This document shows positions 35,370 to 45,342 of a DNA stretch of 64,000 nt, one piece after another. This DNA is from Dryococelus australis. Its lineage: Eukaryota > Arthropoda > Insecta > Phasmatodea > Phasmatidae. The stretch spans positions 62,141,760 through 62,205,759 of the forward strand of contig CM057005.1 in the NCBI GenBank assembly GCA_029891345.1, written 5' to 3'. The notes beneath the pieces are model-generated. The model made no database searches. It was not told where the DNA came from and saw nothing but the letters and a program-made list of their open reading frames with translations. Made by a program: the position numbers and the translations under genes. Numbering within the stretch: position 1 is the first letter of the stretch; each line of letters begins with the position of its first letter.

Positions 35370-38069
35370 ATGGACCCACAATCCCTGCAAGCTTCCGGAT
35401 CCCTATCCCTGTTGTACTGGAACAGTAACGGTATTTTCTCACAGCTTTATGAGTTGGAGCGAGTGCTGGAGACGTACGGGATAGAAATCGCGTTAATACA
35501 AGAAACTAGACTGAAACCACGTCGTCGTTTTGCCATTAAAAACTACACTACATACCGTACGGACAGAGTACGAGCAGGCGGAGGTACCTTAATACTAGTT
35601 CATAACAAAATTCAACATCACGTAAATAAGGACCCCGACTGTGAAAACATAAAAACCACTACAATCAATATAAACACAAACTCCGGCCATATAACCGTCA
35701 TCTCAGCCTACCTAGCGCCCCGAGCGAAATTAAAAACCACGGATCTCGATAAATTAATAAACCAGCCCTACCCCTTCATAATTGCAGGCGACTTAAACGC
35801 AAAACATACTGATTGGCACAGTAGAATTAATAATGCTAGTGGTAACATATTACAAAACCACGCGCAGCTCCACAGCTATATTATTCAGGCCCCCGACTCA
35901 CCTACCTTCTTTCCTGCAAATCGCAGACATAATCCGGATGTGCTTGACATAGTTATTACTAACCTACCAAATTTATTTACAGAACTTACAACCCTAACCG
36001 AACTAGACTCAGATCACATGCCAGTTCTATGCAAAATCAGCACAAAATCACTTCAACACCCAGAAACCATCTTAGCAAAAATCCCGGTAACTAACTGGGA
36101 AGGTTTTAAAAGTGAACTGGCGGAAATCTTTACAGAACAACACTTAACGATTCGCGACAAAAATGATATCGATCCAGCCATAGAAATCCTAGAAAATACT
36201 TTAAAAACCCAACTAGCAAAACACACACAATTTTTAAACAGGCGAGAATTTTTAAAGCAAAATTTCCCATACATAGACATGCTACTTGCCGAAAAACGAC
36301 AAGCTAGACATGTATTCCAACGTAACAGGACAGAATCAAACAAAGCTAAATACAACAAGCTGAAAAAACAATTAAAAATCAAATTAGAAACACAAAAAAT
36401 AACAAAATGGGAAAATTTTGTTACCGAACTTTCAGACAACATAAACCAATTCTGGCGGATATCCAGAGTGCTCCGAGGTTCTAGCAATAAAACTCAATCT
36501 ACACCTATCATTTCCCCAACAGGACTAGCTTACGACCCCCAAACTAAAGCAGAAACTATAGCAAATTCTTTGGAAAATCAATTCACTCCGAATGAGAACC
36601 TCGGAGACATAAATTTTACCAGAGATGTAATGACAAACACACAGAAATTTCTAAATAGAAAACCAAAAAAGGAACCGGAATTAATAACCATGCCAGAATT
36701 AATAGCTACCATTAAAAACCTACACCCTAAAAAAGCGCCAGGCCCAGACAAAATAAACAACCAAACTATTAAAAACCTCCCATACGAAGCCCTCTGTCTT
36801 TTACTGGATATCCTAAACGCCATACTAAAATTCAACTACTTCCCACCTGCATGGAAATTGGCAAAAGTGATCACTATCCCTAAACCAGGCAAGGACCCAC
36901 AATTACCTGTAAACCGGAGGCCCATATCGCTACTCAGCTCTCTAAGCAAAGTTTTTGAAAGAATTCTCTTAGCTAGATTAAACTCACATGCAATTAAAAA
37001 ACGCATTATTCCGCAAAAGCAGTTCGGTTCTAGGGCAGGCCACTCCACAACTCACGCTCTAACCACTTTTGTTACAGAAGTTATAAAAACTTCACGCATA
37101 AATAAACAATATTCAATAGCTCTATTCCTGGATGTGGTTAAAGCTTTCGACAAGGTTTGGATACCTGGCCTCATTCAAAAACTCATAAATTTTAAATTTC
37201 CCGATTGCTACATCCACCTCATAAATAACTACTTCTCCAACAGAAAATTCTTCGTAAATTTAGAAGGCGCAAACTCCTTCCACCGTCCCCTAACTGCAGG
37301 AGTACCTCAAGGCTCCGCAATATCTCCATTTTTATATAATATTTACACTGCCGATATCCCCAGCACTTACTGCACTCTACAGATGTATGCTGACGACACC
37401 CTCTTCTATTCAAAAGATAAACATATAAAATATGCACATTTGTTTGCACAGTGTCAACTAGACGAGCTAAGTCAGTGGTATAACCGATGGAAAATTAAAA
37501 TTAATGCAGAAAAAAGTCAAGTACTCATTATCACGCGCAGGAAACAGCCAGAAATTAAACCATTAAAATACAATAATGTAGACATTCCCTACTAAGACGC
37601 AGCTAAATATTTAGGCTTAACAATAGATAATAAATTTAAATGGTCCACACACATAAACGAAACAAGGAAACAAGCTCTAGGAAAAATCCCCTTAATTTAC
37701 CCTCTACTAAAATCGCCTCGGCTTCCTAAACGGCTAAAACTTTTAATATATACTTCTCAAATCCGCTCAGCCATGATGTATGGAAATGAAGTTTGGGGAA
37801 CCGCGTCTAAAACATTAATTAAATCACTTCAAGTCGTCCAGAACAAATATTTAAAAATAATCACAAATGCACCGCCGCGTACACGCATTTCCGACATTCA
37901 CGACGCACTTAAAGTACCTTATATATTCAATAAATCCCATTCTCAAAACAATAAATTCTATGATAAATTATTAACACACCCAAACCCCGTACTCAAAAGG
38001 ATAGGGCAGTATCAACCAGACACGCGTAACCACTTAAAAAGACCTAAAATGCCGAAATTAACACAGTAA
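35370..38069 (+). pseudogene. LINE ORF2: endonuclease and reverse transcriptase, one premature stop
   Basis: The ATG at 35,370 follows the ORF1 stop directly and in the same frame. Residues 12-220 are an APE-type endonuclease: Asn18, Glu45 in QETRL, Asp141 and Asn143 in GDLNAKHTDW, Asp193, and the SDH motif at 214-216. The reverse transcriptase follows. It has KAPGPDKINN, IPKPGKDP, RPISLLSSLSKVFERIL, FLDVVKAFDKVW (catalytic Asp588), AGVPQGSAISP and YADD at 673-676 (37,386-37,397). These motifs place it in the Jockey clade. A TAA at 37,593-37,595 truncates it at 741 residues. The same frame then runs on (DAAKYLGLTIDNKF, the usual thumb region) to the TAA at 38,067-38,069, giving about 899 codons. 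The catalytic residues are all present and the single stop is the only lesion seen. Confidence 0.93.
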
Positions 38070-38820
38070 ACGAAACTGCAAATAACACATTAAAACCTCG
38101 GCAGAGCGAGGAAATTCTCTGATCAGTCCGGGACGGAAATTCGCAAACTTTTAATAAAACTACTTCCCTGTGGCTGTTTCCAGTGAACTTCTCAATCCTC
38201 ATCGGAGCTGCGCACATCTCCCCACCCCACCAAAAACATAACAACACGCCTCCAGCATTTGCTCCTTCTCATTCAGCTGCAATTGAGCCTATTTTTCGCG
38301 CCGAATATTATAATTAACTTATTAATTTTCTCCATAATGGAAATATATAAATTTAAAATCACTAATTACCATCTCACGCTTCACCCTACCATTTCGCAAT
38401 TCATGGCAAGTAGAACTCACGAACCTTGAAATTAACTTCACGGGAATTTTGGCTTAATTAATAACTTCAAAAAAAAAATTATAAATCTACTGCAGGCATA
38501 TGGATTCTTCGAAACCATATGCCAGATTTGTTAATATTTAATTTCACAAGACCTGTATTTTCAAAATTGATACCGTTACTGAAATACAAACTTGGGCACT
38601 CAGTTAAATGTTTGCCACCCACCTACCCCCCGCAGGCAGGGCAGGACAGGGTTAGGGAACCGCTGCTTTGCTGGTCTGACTGGCGGGCTGTCTGAGTTGC
38701 GCCGGGACGTGCAGGGCGTCCTAACCTCTGGGCTATGTGTTCTTTGCGGTCTGGTGAGGGAAACTTCCTCAGCCCGCAGAGAGATACAATTGCTGCAACC
38801 GTATGGGTGGTATAAGGCTG

Positions 38821-38973
38821 ATAATTTCGCAGATTCGCTGGACCAAAGCATGAATAATGTTATGAGGTCCATGGCAATGTTAATATTATATAAGGCAGAA
38901 GAATACACAACGTGCATACAAGTAGATCTTAAGCAGGGCTTTCAAAAGTACGCATTTTACCGTGAATAGCCTA
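38821..38973 (+). mobile_element. MITE family A, copy A4, right part
   Basis: The match resumes with ATAATTTCGCAG, then CAAAGCATGAATAATGTTAT, AAGTAGATCTTAAGCAGGGC and the terminus ATTTTACCGTGAATAGCCTA. About 150 bp of the family consensus is missing between this and the left part at 32,983-33,080. That suggests a deletion accompanied or followed the insertion. Confidence 0.75.
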
Positions 38974-39204
38974 TAGGTCACAGTACAGCAGATCACTCGC
39001 CAATTCGATGCTGGGCCACAATGACCTGTGAGCACCCCTACAATCCAGATCTATCTCCTCACTATGTAGTACAGAAGCCATCGCCTTACTACGGTACCTC
39101 TACTCGCCGCACGTTATAGGGCTCAACGATTTACATGGCAGCGGGAACAATGCTATTAGACCCTTCACGCATGGAGGAAGGTCGCCTGGAGAACGTAGTG
39201 GAGA

Positions 39205-39452
39205 GAATTGGGCGGCTCTTAACATCGAGGTCTTGAGAACCGATAAGGGTGACGCGAGGTATGGAGCAGAACCGGAATGCAAAACCGCGGGTAATGTGAA
39301 AATCCCCGAGAAAACCCGTCGACCAGCGGCATTGTCCGGCATTATTCCTACGCGCAAAAATTCCAGAGCAACTGCGCCGGGAATCGAACCCGTTTCGACT
39401 TTGTGGGAGGTGAGAAGTATGACCACTAACTACATCACCGCGGAGCCTACGT
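39205..39452 (-). mobile_element. tRNA-derived SINE (family 2), copy 1
   Basis: The minus-strand head has CCGCGGTGATGTAGTTAGTG (A-box region) and GGTTCGATTCCCGGC (B box). The body GTCGACGGGTTTTCTCGGGG ends with CAAGACCTCGATGTTAAGAG. It aligns with 40,490-40,740 and 53,183-53,428. Confidence 0.8.
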
Positions 39453-39605
39453 TTAAGAATTATAATATATTTTCTCAAGAATGTTAAATCATTACCTAGT
39501 GACTCATTTGCGAAAGTGCAAAATTCTAATAAATAAATGATTTACAAAACGCAATGTGAATTGAACAAATTCTACTCTAGAAAATTTGGGTTACATTATC
39601 AAAGA

Positions 39606-39795
39606 GAGCCGACCTCCGGTGGCGCAGTCGATTTGTGCGCCACCGATTTGTGGTGTGGGAAGCTCTGGGCCGAATCCCGGGCAAGGCACGGGTGTTAATT
39701 TACGTTAGGTTATAGGTTAGTATGGAAGCCGCCCCCTGCCAAGCCTTCAAGCATAAAACCGGGGGACGTTAAAAAGCCCTATAAAATACAATAAT
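39606..39795 (+). mobile_element. tRNA-derived SINE (family 1), copy 2
   Basis: Head CCGGTGGCGCAGTCGATTTG and B box GGCCGAATCCCGG, body AAGGCACGGGTGTTAAT and TTAGGTTATAGGTTAGTATG, and end CCGGGGGACGTTAAAAAGCC then AATACAATAA. Same family as 5,506-5,665. Confidence 0.85.
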
Positions 39796-40489
39796 CAAAG
39801 AGATCTAGGTCTATGTGCGTCTGCAAATGTCCATCGAAAGATGTCATAAATAAGGCTACAGAGGCGCTAATTCTAGAAACTCAAACTCTCGTTTATGGCC
39901 TCTTTGATTGCTAGAATGAGATGTAATGTTTCCACATTTGTAAACACACAGAGACCCAGACTTCTTTTTGATAATGTTACCCAAAATATTCCTTCGCATA
40001 GCTTGTTAAAGTCACATTTCGTGATGAAAATCACTTACAAATAAAAAAATGTAACTTTCGCAAATAAGGCATTCGGTATTGCTTTAGCGTTCTTGGGCAA
40101 ACATATTTTAACTCTTAAACATCAATTGTGTTCAAGCAGTTAATTGTTAGCGGATAATAAATTCAAGTAGCTAATGCACGAAAATCAAATATTATGTTTG
40201 TGTACCCCGAGTTAACAGAAAAATGAAATAATGGAAATCTATTGTTCGTGATAATGATGAAATGTTATTGGTTTCATCATCTCTGCTTAAAAACCTGGGA
40301 TAGCGATGAATTAAACTATTTGAATTCATACGCCATAACATTAATTTAAAACCATAATTTAATCTACCGCGTAGACGTGACGCTAAATTGGAGATATGAG
40401 GGCTATAGACACTTCACAGCCAGAGCTCTGAATGCTACAAAAACATTGGGTTAATTTATTCAATTTTATGTTGCGCATAGTTGGTGAGT
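39796..40489. other. Unassigned stretch
   Basis: AT-rich. No gene or shared repeat seen. Confidence 0.4.
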
Positions 40490-40740
40490 GAGTGAAGAGA
40501 TTTGAACGGCTCTTAACAGCGAGGTCTTGAGAGCCGATGAGGGTGATTGAGGCGAGTATGGAGCGGCGCCGGAATGAAAAAGCGGGAGAAACAGGAGATC
40601 CCCGAAAAAACCCTCCGACCAACGGCATTTTCCGGCACGATTCGCACTTACGAAAATCCGGTGACCCGGTCGGAGATTGAACTCGGTTCGCCTTGGTGGG
40701 AGGAGAGCAGGCTAACCGCTCAGCTAGCGTGGTCCCGCGC
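40490..40740 (-). mobile_element. tRNA-derived SINE (family 2), copy 2
   Basis: The minus-strand head ACCACGCTAGCTGAGCGGTT (A box) with CTCCCACCAAGGCGAACCGA leads into a mutated B box (GTTCAATCTCCGACC). The 3' part CTCTCAAGACCTCGCTGTTA matches the other two copies. Confidence 0.8.
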
Positions 40741-40780
40741 GTAGTTGGTCTAGTTGTTACCTAAACTCCAACTGAATTAT

Positions 40781-41171
40781 TCATGATGATTCGCAACTAG
40801 ACCGACAAACTTCGGGAGGTGATTCTTTATGAAAAAGTCAAAGGAAAACATATGTGACACTTTATACCTAAACGGGATATTATGGGACGCATGAGCCCTT
40901 AAAAAACGGGGTTTTTAAACCATATTTGTGCAAACCATCGCTAACGAAGTAAAATACAATGACAACTCTCGGAACATTTTTGGATGTTATCGGGACCTTC
41001 AACGTAAGAGGCGACATTTTGCACAAATACGACTTAAAAATCTCGTTTTTTAAGGGATCACACCTCCCTTAATATTCGGTTTAGGTATAAAGTGTCATAT
41101 ATGTTTTCCTTTTATTTTTTTCATGAAGAATCACCTCCCGAAGTTTGTCGGTCTAATTGAAAATCATCCTG
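40781..41171. mobile_element. Foldback element with long inverted repeats (family E, copy 2)
   Basis: About 150 bp at each end are inverted copies, sharing GACCGACAAACTTCGGGAGG, GTGATTCTT, GGAAAACATAT and TATACCTAAACGGGATAT-like runs. Only a short centre is unique (about 40,930-41,020). The tip CAGGATGATTTTCAATTAGA is read from the right end. It is non-coding and 391 bp. The tip resembles 3,803-5,078. Confidence 0.8.
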
Positions 41172-41912
41172 TATATGTGTAACACGTATTTCATGATGAT
41201 TCTGAAAAGAAGGAAAAAAGGCGCACCGTGTGTGAATGTGACAGTATATATCGAAATTTCAGGAACCAAACATTGAAGGATTTTCAATTTCTGCTGAAGT
41301 AATGAAAATGTGTGGTTTTTTTTTCCCCCCCGCTAAATAAATGTCCTCTTGTCCTCTGCGGTGTCCACGTCCGTTTCATCTATTCTGGAGCGATTCGCCG
41401 ATAACATTTGTTCACGTCTCTATCTCGGAAACTGCGTCCCTCTCCCAGGGATGTATTTCGTGCTTCACCGAAACTTCGGGCTGATATTGCTGATCCATTT
41501 CTCCGGCATGAAATACTGTCGATACGATAAAACGTATTATCAGGTAGTTTTTGCTGTTGACTTCCGCAATAGAGCTGATGGGATGTCAGCTACCGATGTT
41601 GGCGTCTCAAATCAATTTTACCAACCAAGCAGAGCTCTCTGTGGGGTTTCTGTAAAGAGCAAATTAATGAAATTTATGTGAAATACACCTACTTTAATAG
41701 GAACACGTTGATAATGGCAACAAATTACTAAAATGAAATGAAATTATACGTATTTTATGAATAACTTCATTAAGGATTTTCGTTGACGGTAAAAATACAA
41801 AGCAATTCTGCGCATATCCTGCAAGTCCAAAAAAAGGTTTATTTTCTACATAAAACAGTAACTTATAAGTAGTTCCAAATCTTCAGTGCAATGAATACAA
41901 TGAGATCAATTA
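41172..41912. other. Unassigned stretch with one 110-codon open frame
   Basis: An open frame on the plus strand at 41,349-41,681 has no motif I recognise. It may be chance or an exon. A T/C run precedes it (41,313-41,331). Confidence 0.3.
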
Positions 41913-42214
41913 TAGGCTATGCATGGCAAAATGAACACTTTTGAAAGCCCTGCTTAAGATCTACTTGTATAAGAGTTCTGTATCGTTCCACTTTATGTAA
42001 AATGAATATTGCCATGGAACTAATCACTTTATTCATGAGTCGGTCAAATGAAACTGTGAAATTATTAAGAAAGTAAATACTTTAAAAATCAGCTCAATTT
42101 TACATATCGATGCATTAAAAAAAACAGAAAGCGAAATATATAATTTAAGTTATCACAAATGGTTACTTAACACTTTATTCGAAGTTAAGATATGGAACTT
42201 CTTTCCATCCGTGG

Positions 42215-42253
42215 CACAGTGGGCTGGATCCAACCATCATAGTGACAAAAATC
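42215..42253 (+). promoter_or_regulatory. Left terminal recombination-signal-like sequence
   Basis: The heptamer CACAGTG (42,215-42,221) is identical to the vertebrate RSS consensus. The spacer at 42,222-42,244 is exactly 23 bp. The nonamer ACAAAAATC (42,245-42,253) matches ACAAAAACC at 8 of 9 positions. It is the presumed transposase binding and cleavage site. Confidence 0.85.
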
Positions 42254-43312
42254 CAAAAATATAACATTTTAATTTTGGACTGAAATAATTACATCTTCTA
42301 CGGGATGTATACTAACTAAGAGATAAATATTTTTAATTTTGGTGAATTAGTAAACTCACGGTGTTTACGAAAAGTTACTAATTTGTGGAGAGTCATGCCA
42401 CACTAGGATTTATCGCCAATTTTCTTTCTTTCACATTAGAGTTTAGCTATTTGTGGAAGTTGCGGTAAATTTATCTTTAGTATTTTCAAAAACTACATTG
42501 AATTCAACATAAAACCGCATTTTAAAATTTAGTAATTTATTAAAAATAAAGTAGGAATAAATTATTTAGAAACACTGTCTTTTTTTCCTTACATTTCGAT
42601 GTAAATCAAGTTGTACAATTCGAGGATTACCTAGGCTCACGGAGATTCGCAGCTTATACTGTAGATAAAATATCAGAGACTCAAGGGATGTAGCGTTTGG
42701 TTGTGTCAAATTGCGGCTTTGGGGTAGAGATCAAATTTAAGTAGGATGCTACGACAGGCTCGTGTGCCAATGCGACAGCGAGAACTCCCACGTATTGATC
42801 AGTAGGCCTACATTTTTGTAAACACCTTTGTATCCCTCGGACGTGCCTGCAGGCGGAGAAACATTTCCGGTGAGTCGGGACCCATTACATGTAAGGCTAC
42901 GAGAGCTGTCGCATTCAGGTTGAAACCTTAGCTTGATCAGTATCAGGCAGTCAGTGTCTACGTCGCGAGGGAAGAGCAACAACAGTCTGTCGAGTGCACT
43001 CGCTCTTTGGCTGTAATTGTGGATGTATCATTTCCGGTGATTAGCCTTCTGTTTATTTTTCTTCTCACTCATATTTATCGTAGTTAAACTTAATAATTGA
43101 ATAATTAGTAATATTGGTATCCTCTAAAAAACTCATAAAAAACGTTCCGCTATAATTTCAAGAATTTTAATAATATCTACGTAACTCCACAATTAAAACG
43201 TTCACTAAATTACATGTGTATGGTGTTCCCAGATTACTACATTTAGTACCTCGGTTTTCATTTTACAGGTATCAAAATGGTAACTAGAAGACATTATAAT
43301 TAATTCAAGTGA

Positions 43313-45342
43313 CTTTGACGAATTCTATGCCCGTGCTTTGGAAAATTATGGTTTACATGAGCACAAAGACTCACTGAAGTCAAAGTTGAAAACGTCTATT
43401 AAAATGTTGTATTAAGGTGGAAAAAATCTTGTCGCGATCGGAAAACATTAGAACGGAAGTATTCTGAATGGTTTGATAACGTTGTGAATTTTCCTGAACA
43501 CGCGGTTTCAATCCCTGGACAGAGTGAAGCAAAAAAAGAAACACCGAACAAACGTGGTCGGCCACAAAAATCGTACAGTGAGGCGAGCGAGCGGACCAAA
43601 AAAAAAAAAAGGATCATGAAACGTGCATCCGACGCTGTTACTACTCTTGAAGCAATCACAGTTTTCTCTTCTCGCCCAAGAGGTAAAAGCAACTGGACTG
43701 GAGTATCGGCAGTAAAACTTGTGGCAGGCAGTACACCAATATCTTCAAAAAACATACTTGAGAAATTACTGACAGCAACACATGAAAAAGCATGCGTTCC
43801 TTATTCTCCCTAAGAAGCATTGTCTCTACTAATTGAATCCAGATTGTCGAAGCAATCACACAATTTAATCAGACTGGCATCAAAGATGCGAAATGCGGAT
43901 ATTTACCCCACCTATTCGAATTTGGTCGAAGCGAAGAAGTTGTGCTATACAGGCAATATCCAGTGCTCAGAAATTGGTTGTGAGGTTCCATTGCAAAATT
44001 TACGTTATCACGAATGTTACAGATATTGGACAATCAACTTAAAGGTGAATTTACATTGCTTTGTAAGTGAGGTTTCGATGGCTCATCTGGGCAGTCTCCA
44101 CACAAGCAGGCCTGGGAAGAGAATACGGAGCCTAGTAACGAAAGTATTTTTCTTCGTTCTTTAGTCCCACTTGTTTTAAAAGTGAAAGATGGTGATGTGT
44201 GGAATAATCCTGGACCGAGCTCCACTCGTTTTTGTCAGCCCATACGGCTCCAGTTCGTTAAAGAGTCAAGAAAGGTTATTAACAAAGAAGAGGATTACAG
44301 CCAAAGTCAAATTAACCATTTATGTAATTTCCAGAGAGAAGGATTGCAAATAAAATATAATATGCTACTGACAATGATTGATGGTAAAGTCCTCTGTGCC
44401 TTGATTGACACCGCTACATTGCAGTGTCAGATTTGTAAGCAGACTGCGAAAGGCCCTTCTTCGTGGACAGTTTCAAAGCCCATAAACGAAGACGCCCTTA
44501 AATATGGAATATCATCGCTGCATGCCTACATCAGATTTTGGAAATCATTCTGGTGATTTCCTACAGATTAGGTTGGTATTAAAATAGTGTTATGAGGGAT
44601 TATGACTTTTGTGGGTGCGACATTCCGACTTGACAATTTTTTGTAGGCTCTGAATCAAAAAGGCGTGGCGACAAAAATGATCCCGAGGTCCGTCAGCGCA
44701 AGGAGGTGGTTTTACAGGACTTGAAGCTATTAATGCACATTAATCCCGATCGCCCAAGACAAGGATTTGACTCCACGACTGACGGTAACTCTGCACGAAG
44801 GTTTTTCTTATGATCCAGCTACAGCATGCAAAGCAACAGGAGTTGACCAGAAAATGATAAAAATGTTTTCTGTCATATTATTGGTTCTGGCTAGTGGTCA
44901 CGAGTTCAGTACTAACAAATTTGATTCTTATTGTGAAAGAACTTTGTTGTACTATAAGAAACTGTACAGTTGTTATAAGCTAATACCGACTTTGCATAAA
45001 GTATTAGAGCATAGTGTAATTATCATGAATCATTGTCTTTTGCCAATGGGCCAGTTGTCTGAAGAGGCTGAGGAAGCAAGAAATTAAGATGTCAGAAATT
45101 ATCGCGAGTTCTTCTGCCGGAAATCAAGTGGAAATGTAAATCTCAGTGATTTGTTTTGTCGGCTTTTATTATCATCAGATGAAGTAATTTCATCTGTGCA
45201 CAAATTACCGACAAAGATTGTTCGGGAACTTTACCCTGAAATTAGAAGCGAATTGGAATATGTACTCATTTCTGATGAATCCGTAGTTGACAGTGAATAT
45301 GACGACAAAAATGGCATGGCAGACAGCGACGAGGACTCATAG
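43313..45342 (+). pseudogene. Transib transposase (RAG1-core-like), decayed
   Basis: Pieced over two main frames. The N-terminal part is a basic RGRPQKS-type segment and EALSLLIESRLSKQSHNLIR. The first catalytic Asp lies in GFDGSSGQS (44,077-44,079). Then come VWNNPGPSSTRFCQPIRLQF and the second Asp in TMIDGKVLC (44,380-44,382), with a CQIC zinc pair after it. LHAYIRF follows, then a zinc-type pair of histidines in LHKVLEH (44,995 and 45,010) and the third acidic residue in GQLSEEAEEARN (45,061-45,063). The HKxLxH pair followed by SE matches the layout of the RAG1 C-terminal core. In-frame stops occur at 43,811, 44,068, 44,554 and 45,085, with frameshifts near 43,420, 44,040 and between 44,556 and 44,767. 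The protein tail is acidic (DSEYDDK, DSDEDS). All three catalytic residues survive, so decay is moderate. The start is not identified. Confidence 0.85.

Larger units (their letters stand above)
33081..38820 (+). mobile_element. Jockey-type non-LTR retrotransposon (LINE), nearly complete
   Basis: A 5' untranslated region of at least 300 bp is followed by ORF1 (33,751-35,369), ORF2 (35,370-38,069) and a 3' region with A-rich runs (38,467). The exact ends are not defined: no long poly-A tail or target duplication was identified. The boundaries given are where the MITE A4 sequence stops and resumes. Coding strand bias is strong (A/C-rich sense strand), typical of LINEs. It has few disabling mutations, so it is relatively young. 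Confidence 0.8.

Noticed and set aside
36053-36487. 144-codon minus-strand open frame and other minus-strand frames across the LINE
   Set aside because: They lie opposite the strongly supported ORF2 and show no domain. They are shadows.
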